Shown here: positions 32,625-43,082 of the stretch, in pieces
Position numbering within the stretch: the stretch's first letter is position 1
Layout of the letters: each line of letters starts with the position of its first letter
Assembly (NCBI GenBank): GCA_030760725.1
Contig: JASWHV010000009.1
Location: 93,608,780 to 93,672,779, forward strand
DNA from: Neostapfia colusana
Lineage: Eukaryota; Streptophyta; Magnoliopsida; Poales; Poaceae
Length of the DNA stretch: 64,000 bases
Reading direction: 5' to 3'
The notes under the pieces: generated by a model
Databases searched by the model: none
Seen by the model: the letters and a program-made list of their open reading frames with translations, nothing else
What the model was told of the DNA's origin: nothing
Position numbers and translations under genes: made by a program

Positions 32625-35600
32625 TGTGAGGACCCCGCCGTCCCGATCACTCACGGGGACGGGATACCTCGCCCGGGAATCGCATTGGGTGGTGCCGTGC
32701 GATGCGGCACCCAACAGCACACATAATAAAGCATCATATTACATAAATCAAGCGGAAACTTACAAAGTTTTGACTTTACAAATACTTCTCAAAATAAACT
32801 ACAGCGGAAGACTATTACAACTCACGACTCATATCTATGCTAAGCAACAGAGAAGGTGTCCAGCACGCGGAACCTTCTCACTAGCAACACTATCACTGTA
32901 GCAGCGGCAGGGGTTGCCCTGAGTTCACCACTCGGAGAGTTCCGAATCTCCTTAGGCACCCGTACATCTCAGCGTACAGTTATTTCCTGCAAAACAACTT
33001 GTGCAGTATCTCTGAGCACGAAGCTCAGCAAGACTGACCCGTCACCCTAGTCATGAAACTCTATATGATGGAAATAGAGGGCTGATTATAGCATTTTTCA
33101 TAAACGATGAACTTGAGCTAAAGGAGAGTCCTTACTTCCAGTTTTAATCAACTTTTATAGACCTCGCGCAACTTACATCGAGACTCCACAATCAAACAAG
33201 AAATGCTTCATCTCGATGTCACTTGCCCGAGGTGAAAGTAACTTTAGTGAACTACCCTAGACTCATACAGACCTTGTGCCATCAACGTCGAGACTCCACA
33301 ATCAAACAAGAAACGCTTTGCCTCGACGCTTCTAGCCCAAGGTGGAAATTAAATTTAGTGAAGTGTTGATCGTTCCTCATCTCCATTATGAGGATTACCC
33401 ACGAAGCATATTAAATATTTCCCGGTTTATTACTACGTCACGACGCAGAGAACAAGTATGCTCACTACCGCGAGCAACGGTGATTGTAATCAAAAACACC
33501 CGGCTGACACGACACGTACGCCCGTACTCGACGTTGCACACAGCAACCGTCACTGACGTCGTACGTGGCCACCTTTCACACGACACCCAAATGTCGAACC
33601 GGTCCCACCGACTGGGATTAAGCCTCTCTATGGCAAACCCTCGTAGAGCAGACTTCTCTATCCTTTCAGCATCGGCATCAGACGGTGAGGTATGCCTCGA
33701 CACCCAGGTTAACATGTTACATCGGTTTCCTGGGTCCCATATAGCCAGTATGCATCCGGTACACAACTCAAACTTGCCCAACGGGCCGCAAACGAGAACG
33801 GGCCTTAATCGACTCAGACTTAGACTAGGCTCACAGGACCACGTCCTTGACCTTCCATCCACTGCCCGGTCTCCATTCCCACTATGAGGATCAATTCCCA
33901 ACTCTTCCAATTGATCCCCCCTAAATCCCTGTTCACGAGTAGGAATCTGCCCACTCGAGGTTTGCTTCTTTTAATCCACTTTTGTTGAGATCAGCAGTTA
34001 TAATGAATTGATAACATATCCTACATTAAACTCCAGGGTTTTCTGGGTCATGCATTTGGGGTTTCATACCATCTAGACGTAATGCAATAAATATAATACT
34101 AGACGTATGAAGTGAATACAAATAAAAACTTGTAAATTTGATGCAAACCGGGGCTTGCCTTTGTTTTGCAGGTGACTTATATATATATATGCAGTTAGTG
34201 AAGACCACTTGGTGCTTGATCAACCTCTTTCCTCTTTCCTTGATTTCTACTCCGATGACTTCAACTCCTCCACGTAGATACTACACGTGATGAATATGCA
34301 TATCGTTTAATTGTAAAGACTTTGCTACAAGTCCTAATAACAAGTTTTCAAAAACTGGAACTCTGTTTAAGAATTTAAAATGACACTGGTGCTAGTGGTT
34401 TAGGTTTGGATCTAAGCATATGATTAAAGGCTAAGTGGTTTTCCCCCTCTTCTATATTGATCACTTAAGGAGGTTAAAAAGAACAGGGGTGACCCAGGGC
34501 TCCAATGGGGCTGAGAATTTTCATGTGAGTTCCTTGTCACAAGAAAGTCCTCTGGCCCAAAAATTAGCACTTTTCATTGAGTGGTTTGCTCAGCATAATT
34601 TTCTAAGCAATTAAGCAAAGAAGAATTAATTCTGAGATCCCACCCATGTTCATGCAAAAATTAGTGAACCACAATTTCAATTATATCTCATAGAGTTTGC
34701 ATGAATTTTCCTAGCATTTTTGGAGCTAAGGAATAGCTAGAACTGAATTTCCAAGTTTTGGAAATTCTCTGAAATTGTTTTCTGTATTCATTTGAATACA
34801 GAAACTTAAAATCAGAATTAACCTAACTAAATCAACTCCAAATGAGTTGAGAATTTTACAGGTGTTCACCAAAACCCTAAAGACTATTCTGGCAAAATTT
34901 GATGATTTTTGGATTAACCAAGCTCCCTCTAAAATTCTTTTGCTAGAAAGTTTTAAAGAATTTTACAGAACTAAATAAAGGGTTTCATACAAATTGGGTT
35001 CTACATTTGGATAGTACTCTATCAGAGGAATCCAACAAAATTTGTTTCACAATTTTTGGATTCTCCTACCCAAAGTTGTAGCTATTCAAAGTTTGAACTG
35101 AAAACTGAAATTCCGCAAAATGTTCAAATACTGGCTGTGGGTCCGGGGACAGGTGTCACGCGTCGGGGCAAGCCACACGGGGCTACTGAGTATTTCCTGC
35201 GCCTCCACACGTGATCCCCGCGCCACAGCCGATCAAAGACTAAAACATCCGTCGCTGACCTGCGGGACCCACCGGGTCATCTCCTACCTCCGGCCGAACA
35301 GAACTCGCGGCGGCGCCCTCCGACGAGCCTCACCGGAACGACCTTACCGGCCACCTCCCGGCCCCTTGCTCGCCGCCCCTCCATATTCTGACCTGCTGAA
35401 CACGTTGGGAGGCTCGCCGGCGGCCATAGATCGCCGGAAAACCTTGCGCACCGGGGTCAGCAACGATTAGGGTTCCGGCGAGCCGGTGCAAGGCGAATTG
35501 TCCACCAAACGATCGATTCTTTGTCTCTAGAGCACCAGGGGAACGTGTAGCTGCTAGAATTAGCCCCCAAAACCATCAGCGAGCACTCTAACCCCGTCGG

Positions 35601-36949
35601 CACCGTGTGGCCGACTTGGCCCGGAAATTTTTCCGTGGCAAAAACATGGAATTCTCACCCTACCCTTAATTTCTCAACCTAGGATCGAGGGAGGAGGTAC
35701 TCTAGCTATAGGGGAAACTTCTGTGCGAAGTGTGACGCAAAACCATCAAGAATCAACACCGAATTGCACAATTTCTTACCTCGGGGTCATTTTGGCCACC
35801 CGAGAGTAATTCCCGAAATTATCCTCCGAGGAGCAACGGCTTGGACTGAGCTTCGGGGAGGAGTAGCTAGGATCACCGGCGCACCGCTGAGTGAGCTCAC
35901 TTGGGCTTGACTTGCCGCGGTTCAGGCTGTCCACGGTGACCGGGCTCGTGTTCTTCACCGTTCAACACGGAAGCAACGACACTCTACCGGTTTTCGGTAG
36001 ACACGAGCATGAGGCTGTGGTGAGACACTGCTAGCAATCTAGAGCACGCTTGGACAACGCTTTTTGCTGTGGAGCTCATGACCCAACGGCAACCGGCGGT
36101 GGTGTGCGATCGGGAGAACCGAGCGGGCGCCGCTGCTTGCGGGAGGGCGAAAGAACAGAGCGATGCAAGCTACGGTGAAGAGAAGAATTCGTGTTGTGCC
36201 ACACGCATGAGAGATAAGGGCGAGGTGGGTCTCGGAACAGCAGGAGGTGGCGGCGGTGACCGTGGCCCGAGCTGCTTGGTGTCGCCCGGGGAGAAATTTC
36301 CTTGATGGAGTGAAAGACAGAGGAGACTTAGGGTGCAAGTCTAATACCACTATGACTTGTGGGTCCCACTGCCGCCTTCTTATCCCATCTCATTTTTCTC
36401 ACAAATATCTCCACAGTTTGACAAATAATCCATCCAAATGTTTAAAAGTTGGAAACTGAGCTCATTTGACAAGTTTGGACAAATTCCATGCAAATTCAAA
36501 TGTTCATTTGAATTCTTTGCACATTTGACTCCCTTTGGAAAAATGGGCAGCAAGACTTTTCAAAAATTAATGAAACTTTGCCTCCCCACTAATTTGGACC
36601 TAAGGAATCAAAATATGCCACTTGATCCTTGTGTTAGCTGCTGCAAACAATAGTTTGGACACAACAGTTTTGAATTTCTCATTGTGTCCTTCCCTCACTT
36701 GAAGTTTGAATTTACCTTTAGTCCATCTCTGATTTTTAAACCTTTCCCTTGCACTTGAGCTCTTCATTTCTGGGGTTTTAATCTACATGAGGTCCATCCA
36801 AGCAGCAACCCTAAGTTTGTTTAGAAGAATTCTCACCAATGTTATCATATGTGGGAAAAAGTTTCAACTAAGCCCCTTTTTCATACACATGACTCCAACA
36901 TTTGTGCAAACTCATGTTTCTTTGTATTCACATTTTTGGGACCTTTACA
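32625..36949 (-). repeat. Element C: 3' LTR (left)
   Basis: Contains, in minus orientation, the U5 hairpin (32691-32711), the conserved stem-loop (33936-33957), the 18-bp motif (34141-34158), a TA tract (34178-34190) and the GC-rich centre (35150-36330). Overlapping sense and antisense open frames at 33342-33910 recur in the other LTR by duplication and show no protein features. Confidence 0.94.
33936..33957 (-). other. Conserved LTR stem-loop, C 3' copy
   Basis: As RNA from the minus strand, CGAGU-G-GG pairs with CC-U-ACUCG through one G-U pair over CAGAUU. The outer five pairs match the other elements and the inner part differs on both arms. Confidence 0.6.
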
Positions 36950-36967
36950 ATCCTCCCCCCTTAAAAG
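36950..36967 (-). other. Polypurine tract of C
   Basis: The minus strand reads CTTTTAAGGGGGGAGGAT just before TGTAAAGG, followed inward by the shared GGGACGAGATTC phrase. Confidence 0.85.
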
Positions 36968-37020
36968 AATCTCGTCCCGAGATTACAAAAGAAAGATGAG
37001 ACGGAAGGTAATTACAACAA

Positions 37021-38664
37021 CTACGATAGAAGTTCCGGATAGTTCTTGTGGAGGTAATCTTCACTTTCCCACGTCGCTTCTTCCGGTGTGTGATTACTCC
37101 ACAGGACTTTGTAAAATTTCAAAGCCCGATTTTGAGTGATCCGGCTCTTCTCGTTGATAATCTTGATGGGCTTCTCGGTGTAGGTGAGGTCCGGTTGCAA
37201 TACTTCCATGTCTTCCGAAAGGATGTCCGTCGGTTTCTTCAAACACTTTCTCAAGTGTGAGACATGGAAGATGTCATGGATGCCTGATAAGGATGGCGGC
37301 AGCTCCAAACGGAAGGCTACCGGCCCACACCGTTCTGTAATAAGGAACGGACCCACAAAGCGAGGAGCTAGCTTTCCCTTGACCCCGAATCGATGAATTC
37401 CCTTCATCGGGGATACTCGGAGATAGACGCGATCTCCGACTTCAAAACTCAAGGGTCGGCGTCGCTGGTCCGCATAGCTCTTCTGGCGAGATTGAGCGGC
37501 CCTGAGGTTCTCTTGAATCAGCTGGACTCGCTCTTCGGCATCTTTTACAAGATCAATGCCGAAAATCACCCTCTCGCCAGATTCACACCAATTGAGTGGT
37601 GTGCGGCACTTCCTGCCATAAAGTGCTTCGTATGGTGCCATTTTAATACTGGATTGGTAACCATTGTTGTAAGAGAACTCTGCTAATGGCAAATGGTTAT
37701 CCCAGTTCTTTCCATGATCTATGGCACATGCCCTCAGCATATCCTCCAGAATCTGGTTTACCCTTTCAGTTTGACCGTCCGTCTGGGGATGGTATGCTGA
37801 GCTTCTGATTAACTTTGTTCCTAGAGATTCATGTAGTTGCTCCCAGAAACGAGCAACAAATATTGAACCTCGGTCCGATATGATGGTCTTGGGGACTCCA
37901 TGTAAGCACACAATCCTTGAAAGATACAACTCTGCATATTGTCTAGTTGAAATTCTTGTACTCACTGGGATGAAGTGGGCTGATTTTGTTAAGCGATCAA
38001 CAATCACCCAAATGGAGTCATGCTTTCTGGACGTGAGAGGTAGTCCAACAATAAAATCCATGCTGATGTCCTCCCACTTCCATGCTGGAATAGTTAATGG
38101 TTGTAGCATTCCTGCTTTCTTTATGTGGTCAGCTTTGACTCGCCGACATGTATCACACTCGGATACATACTTGGGAATTTCTCGCTTCATCCGAGTCCAC
38201 CAAAATTTTGTCTTCAGGTCTTGATACATCTTATTGCTCCCTGGATGTATCGAATACTTGGACGTATGAGCTTCATCGAGGATTTTCTTCCTTAGCTTCA
38301 GGTTCCGGGGCACCACGATACGGTTGTTAAACCATAACACACCTTGTTCATCTTCCCGGAAACATTTCATTTTATCCTCATTGATTCTTGCCCGGATTTT
38401 CCGCATTCCTTTATCCCTCTTCTGGGCTTGTACAATCTCTTCTCTAATGGTAGGCACCAGAGCAAGATTATACAACGCTCCATACGGAATCACCCGCAAG
38501 CTTGGTTCTTCATCCTCATCCGGAACAACTGCCAAGTTACTAACGTGGGACTTACGACTGAGTGCATCAGCCACCACGTTAGCTTTGCCTGGATGGTAAT
38601 GGATCTCGAGCTCATAGTCTTTAATTAATTCCAGCCATCTCCGCTGCCTCATATTAATATCCTT
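37021..38664 (-). CDS. pol: Element C pol, part 2: end of RNase H, integrase, chromodomain
   Basis: This part continues in the same frame as the gag-pol part upstream, separated only by a TAG at 38665-38667. After the RNase H tail (NMRQRRWLELIKDYELE) come the integrase zinc finger (HTSKYSIHPGS ... CDTC), the D,D(35)E core (MDFIVGLPLTS; SDRGSIF; HPQTDGQTERVNQ), the linker and GPY/F module (VGPFLITERCGPVAFRLELP), and a C-terminal chromodomain (VLWSNHTPEEATWES), ending KNYPELLS. The chromodomain is expected to steer integration to marked heterochromatin, which fits the nesting seen here. The 543-codon stretch from 38652 has no other break. It could be expressed only by readthrough of the TAG, so it is probably not made as a full polyprotein. 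Confidence 0.92.
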   Translation of the reverse strand, partial: KDINMRQRRWLELIKDYELEIHYHPGKANVVADALSRKSHVSNLAVVPDEDEEPSLRVIPYGALYNLALVPTIREEIVQAQKRDKGMRKIRARINEDKMKCFREDEQGVLWFNNRIVVPRNLKLRKKILDEAHTSKYSIHPGSNKMYQDLKTKFWWTRMKREIPKYVSECDTCRRVKADHIKKAGMLQPLTIPAWKWEDISMDFIVGLPLTSRKHDSIWVIVDRLTKSAHFIPVSTRISTRQYAELYLSRIVCLHGVPKTIISDRGSIFVARFWEQLHESLGTKLIRSSAYHPQTDGQTERVNQILEDMLRACAIDHGKNWDNHLPLAEFSYNNGYQSSIKMAPYEALYGRKCRTPLNWCESGERVIFGIDLVKDAEERVQLIQENLRAAQSRQKSYADQRRRPLSFEVGDRVYLRVSPMKGIHRFGVKGKLAPRFVGPFLITERCGPVAFRLELPPSLSGIHDIFHVSHLRKCLKKPTDILSEDMEVLQPDLTYTEKPIKIINEKSRITQNRALKFYKVLWSNHTPEEATWESEDYLHKNYPELLS

Positions 38665-41538
38665 CTAAGTGAATATATATTTGAGGCTCTTGTGGTCGGT
38701 GTAGAGGTGCACTAAATTTCCAAGTAAATAGTGCCTCCACATCTTCAACGCAAGCACCACCGCAGCAAGCTCTTGGTCATGAGTGGGGTAGTGCTGCTCA
38801 TGGTTGCGGAGTTGACGAGACCCATACGTGATCGCGCGTCTATCTTGCATTAATACGCAGCCAAGTCCAATGCCTGAGGCATCGCAATAAACATCAAATG
38901 GCTTTGTTGTATCCGGTTGGGCTAACACCGGTGCCGCTGTGAGATGTTTCTTTAGAGTTTGAAATGCCTCTTCACAGGCCTCTGTCCGCACATACTTGCT
39001 GCTCTTCTTTAATAATTCTGTCATTGGTTTAGCCACCTTCGAGAAGCTGGGAATAAATCTACGGTAATAACCCGCTAGTCCTAAGAAACTGCGGATTTGA
39101 TGAACCGATGTTGGAGACTCCCACTTCAAGACTTGCTCAATTTTTGTTGGATCCACGGCCACACCCTCTGCTGAAATAATGTGGCCTAAGAATGGTACGT
39201 TGCTGATCCAAAATTCACACTTGCTGAATTTGGCATACAGCTTATGTTCTCGTATGCGTTGGAGCACAATATGGAGATGTTTGGTGTGCTCCTCCTCCGA
39301 TTTGGAGTATACGAGAATGTCGTCGATGAAAACCACGACGAACTGATCCAACTCTGGCATGAATACAGAATTCATGAGATACATGAAATGTGCGGGTGCA
39401 TTTGTTAGCCCGAAAGACATGACTAGATACTCATAGAGCCCGTATCTAGTCGAGAAGGCCGTCTTCGGTATATCCTCCGCTCTGATCTTTATCTGATGAT
39501 AACCAGACCGTAAGTCCATCTTGGAGAATACCTTGGCACCCACTAACTGATCAAATAATATATCAATCCGCGGCAGTGGATATTTATTTTTTATCGTCAC
39601 TGCATTCAGCGGCCGATAATCCACACATAATCGAAGTGACTCATCCTTTTTCTTCACAAAGAGGGCTGAACAGCCCCATGGCGATGAGCTTGGTCGGATG
39701 AACCCTTTGTCCATTAAGTCCTTTAGCTGTTCCTTCAATTCAGCTAATTCCTTCGGAGACATTTTGTACGGCCTCCGAGATATTGGTGTGGTTCCCGGTG
39801 CTAACTCGATCTTGAATACCACCTCCCTCTCAGGCGGCATCCCTGGAAGATCGTCGGGAAACACATCTGGGTACTCACGGACCACTGGAATATCCTCCAG
39901 TTTCGTGGTCACACTGTGGTACACCACGGGATTTTTAGAATCCACGGCTTCAAGTATGAGCGTTTGGAGACCGTAGATTGGAGAGTCCAAACTAACAATC
40001 CGTGGACCAATATCAAGAACAGCCCCGTGGTAGTTCATCCACGCCATTCCTAGAATCACGTCGATCTTCTGCCCCTCTAACACAATGAGGGTGGTGGGGT
40101 ATAAGTTTCCACCTAAGCACAAGGGTGCTTTGATCACTACTTCATTAGCAGCTATATTTCCACCCGGTGAGCGGATAAGGTAGTGATCCTTCGGTGTAGA
40201 GGTGGATAGCTCAGCTTTGTACACAAACAACCTGCTGATGAAATTGTGTGTAGCTCCAGAGTCAAATAAAATTAACACGGGCAGTCCATTGAGGGTGAAC
40301 ATTCCCGCCAGTACAGGTGCCCCATCTGGCACATCCTCTAGAGCTGTATGATAAATGCACCCGGATTTTGGTGCTGTTCCTTGAAGCTGAGCACGGGGTT
40401 GATTTATACCCCGCCCCGGTGAAGTTTCCTTGTGGCGTATCCTTTCTGGACACTTTCTGCTGATGTGACCCAAGTACCCGCACGTGAAGCACGGTTTCTC
40501 AGCCGGTTCCTGGTTGCTCTGTGCATGGACATTAGTGGTATTCTGCTGTGGCAAGAACACTTGAGGAGCAGAATAACGTGGCTGCATATACCGTTGTTGC
40601 AGCTGTCCGTATTCAGAGTATTGGGACGATCGACTGGAATATTTCTGGAGTCGTCGAGCCGGCTGTATCAGCTGACAGTTCAAGGTACTGTCTACCACCC
40701 TGTATTTCTGCGGAGCACCACTGCTACTCTCCGGTGGTACATGGTTCTTTCTTTTCTCAGCCTGAACTTCCCGTTGAGCATCTTCAACCATGATGGCAGC
40801 ACTCATCAATTCGTTGAAGTTCTTTCGGTCAGCTAAAACGAGTCTCTCCTTTAGCTTGGGATTGAGACTGCGGAAGAACCATTCACACTTTTGTGCTTCG
40901 GTGTTCACATGTTGAGGCGCATACTGCGCCAGCTTGTTGAACACTCGCGAATGCTCGTATGCACCCCTCCCTCCTTGTTTTAAGGCCAGAAACTCCTCGA
41001 GTTTCCGCTGAATTATTCCGGAAGGAACGTGATACGCGAGAAACGCCTTCCGGAATTCTGCCCATGTAAAGTCATGTCCATCTGGTAAGGAGGCGAGTTG
41101 ATTTGCCCACCATGCACTGGCGGACCCGTGAAGTTGTTGCGCTGCGTATAAAACCTTCTGCTGTTCGGTGCATTGAAGCAACCCGAACTTAGATTCAATG
41201 GTACGGATCCAGCTATCCGCCACCAGAGGATCCTCGGATTCAATGAAAACCGGTGGTTGAGTTGCCAAGAACTCAACATAGGAATTCAGTTGCGGTTGGC
41301 GCAAGTCTTCGTCTTGACATCCCCCTTGGCGGGATGTATTCATCACCAGGGTGCGGAGCAAGTCGGTTCGCTCATCGCTTGCACCCGTCATGGCGGCCAG
41401 AATGTCCGCCATTGTGACCGTGGGTGAAGGTCCTGGGGGAGGTTGCTGTTGCGGAGCTCGCTGCTCCCGCTGTGGAGAGTTATTACCACGACCATCACTG
41501 GAACCACCCACCTCACTCATGGAACAAGTTCGCACCAT
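38665..41538 (-). CDS. gag-pol: Element C gag-pol, part 1: Gag, protease, RT and most of RNase H
   Basis: I chose the MVRT start at 41538 because E and N have the same start; an ATG eight codons upstream (41559) is also in frame. From MVRT, capsid homology spans about residues 85-220 (YAAQQLHGSASAWW), the CCHC knuckle CFTCGYLGHISRKC is at about 350-363, protease DSGATHNF has its Asp at about 426, RT has SRRPYKMSPKELAELK, VDYRPLNAVT and F-I-D-D with the first Asp at about 739, and RNase H has VYCDASGIGLGCVL. The frame ends in TAG after LKYIFT at about residue 957, where relatives have Gln (CAG). Gag, protease and RT motifs all look intact. Gag and pol are in one frame, usual for this lineage. 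Confidence 0.94.
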   Translation of the reverse strand: MVRTCSMSEVGGSSDGRGNNSPQREQRAPQQQPPPGPSPTVTMADILAAMTGASDERTDLLRTLVMNTSRQGGCQDEDLRQPQLNSYVEFLATQPPVFIESEDPLVADSWIRTIESKFGLLQCTEQQKVLYAAQQLHGSASAWWANQLASLPDGHDFTWAEFRKAFLAYHVPSGIIQRKLEEFLALKQGGRGAYEHSRVFNKLAQYAPQHVNTEAQKCEWFFRSLNPKLKERLVLADRKNFNELMSAAIMVEDAQREVQAEKRKNHVPPESSSGAPQKYRVVDSTLNCQLIQPARRLQKYSSRSSQYSEYGQLQQRYMQPRYSAPQVFLPQQNTTNVHAQSNQEPAEKPCFTCGYLGHISRKCPERIRHKETSPGRGINQPRAQLQGTAPKSGCIYHTALEDVPDGAPVLAGMFTLNGLPVLILFDSGATHNFISRLFVYKAELSTSTPKDHYLIRSPGGNIAANEVVIKAPLCLGGNLYPTTLIVLEGQKIDVILGMAWMNYHGAVLDIGPRIVSLDSPIYGLQTLILEAVDSKNPVVYHSVTTKLEDIPVVREYPDVFPDDLPGMPPEREVVFKIELAPGTTPISRRPYKMSPKELAELKEQLKDLMDKGFIRPSSSPWGCSALFVKKKDESLRLCVDYRPLNAVTIKNKYPLPRIDILFDQLVGAKVFSKMDLRSGYHQIKIRAEDIPKTAFSTRYGLYEYLVMSFGLTNAPAHFMYLMNSVFMPELDQFVVVFIDDILVYSKSEEEHTKHLHIVLQRIREHKLYAKFSKCEFWISNVPFLGHIISAEGVAVDPTKIEQVLKWESPTSVHQIRSFLGLAGYYRRFIPSFSKVAKPMTELLKKSSKYVRTEACEEAFQTLKKHLTAAPVLAQPDTTKPFDVYCDASGIGLGCVLMQDRRAITYGSRQLRNHEQHYPTHDQELAAVVLALKMWRHYLLGNLVHLYTDHKSLKYIFT

Positions 41539-43082
41539 TCTGCAATTGCAAGAGTTCATTATCAGTTCAACACTATCACTTGATTTATTCCATAAACAAA
41601 GTAGTGCAACACTGATAATGAAACCTCAACATGTAAGCAAAATGATTCAGGCGCAAACTGATGTATCTACAGCAAGGATTTACAAGCCGACTGATTGGTC
41701 CTCAAACAGATCACATTCTGATCCAGTTAAAAGCACTTTCGTAACTCAAGTTGAATATCAAAGTTAAAGTTAACTTTAATATATTTCCAACAAGTATCCA
41801 AAGGCCTACTAGGGATTTTTCTACAGGGAGTTATGGCTTAAAAACAGAAAGGTTCAGAGAGGCTTTGTTACTGTCCTGGTTCTGAACAGTTTGCCTTCAA
41901 CTGAACTTTTCACCAACTTAATCTGTGCTTTTGCTCTGGAGGTCTACAAGAAAGTTGTAGAGCACTTGAAAATATTTCCAGAACTGTATCATACACCTAA
42001 TTGGTTAAAGCTACTCAGAGTTATGCTCTGTAAACGTCCAGCAAAAATTTTTGCCAGAAACAGAGCACTCTGTTTTTGAAATCTTTAACACCTAGACACT
42101 CTCTCATTTGAATCTTAGCTCAAAAGGAGAGTTCAATAACTAATATTCGTTTCAAACTTCCATTTTTAGTTGAAAGTTAGCTCATGAATCATTTCTTCAT
42201 AGGGAAGAGGTTATTATGTGTGGTACGGTGTCGATGCACCGTAAGAAGCATGTCGGTACTACGTTCCTCGCTAAAAGAAAAAATCATAACCCGGATTATA
42301 CCGGTATCTACGTATAATCAGTGGCACTAAACGGTCTCTCACACACGCGTACTATACGGGATACGTACGTGGTTAGTACCTGCAGAACACACTCAATAGT
42401 GGTGCATTCAAGGGTTGTTTCATTCCAGGCAGTTCTATAGTTGAAAGTAAATACAAACGCCCGTATCATTTCCATACGGCCGTCCTTGAGTTAAGTCACG
42501 TCTCAAGGTACGCGATCGTGTTTCAACATCACACGACAGGGAACCCGAGTATGTCATGAACGGGTCGTCACGGTTGGGAATGTTATCAACCCAACGGATA
42601 CCACCTACTGCCCTGCAGGGCACAACGATGGCAAGCGCTGCGTATGTCCTCCTGGGCTATTTCCAGACGAACACACTATCGCGTTACTGACCACGCGATG
42701 GGGTCTCCACTTACTTGCCTAATGCACACTAGGGATCAGCGTTTCATATGAACTCAGAAACATGAAGAGTCCAAGAGTTTCATATTAACATCTCACACCA
42801 AGCTGTGAGATCTAACCCTGAACCACTTTCCTCGTCAGGGGAGCTAACCGAAATTGAACCGCTTTCGGTGGCGTTCCTTACCATGCTTACCAGAACGTAG
42901 GTGCGTAGTTACAGAATCAAAATTCAGAATTATAACACATAAGTTAGTTCTGCCACTTTAAGTAACTATACTACTATAGTCCTTATGTGGGCCTAATATC
43001 GTTTCCTCACCGCATCCTAAGTTTTTGTCGTAATACAATCCTTATTCCGTGTGCTATTACCAATGCGGCTCTGATACCACGC
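41539..43082 (-). other. Element C: 5' leader and primer binding site
   Basis: The minus-strand primer site GTGGTATCAGAGCCGC lies at 43064-43079, three bases inside the 5' LTR. The leader keeps the shared blocks: the phrase around GAGACCCCATCGCGTGGTCAG (about 42690-42710), the hairpin at 42461-42479 and the CCGGNNNNNNCCGG segment (42290-42305). The part next to gag (41560-42120) is AT-rich with the 'gagtgctctgttt' phrase. No gene. Confidence 0.85.
42461..42479 (-). other. Conserved leader hairpin, C copy
   Basis: CCGTAT and ATACGG close a loop that reads GGAAATG on the minus strand, one base from the GGCAATG loop of A, B and E. Confidence 0.75.

Noticed and set aside
31998..32726. 242-codon open frame read as a single protein
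   Set aside because: It begins in B's LTR, crosses X and ends in C's LTR. Only the part after the predicted intron (from 32405) is in X's frame.
33342..33910. Overlapping open frames on both strands (181 and 171 codons), repeated at 43800-44368
   Set aside because: They lie in C's LTRs and recur because the LTR is duplicated. No domain, no start context, and dense open frames on both strands come from low stop frequency.
38665..38667. Programmed stop-codon readthrough in C, as in some retroviruses
   Set aside because: The stop lies inside RNase H, not between gag and pol, and relatives have Gln there. A simple mutation is more likely.
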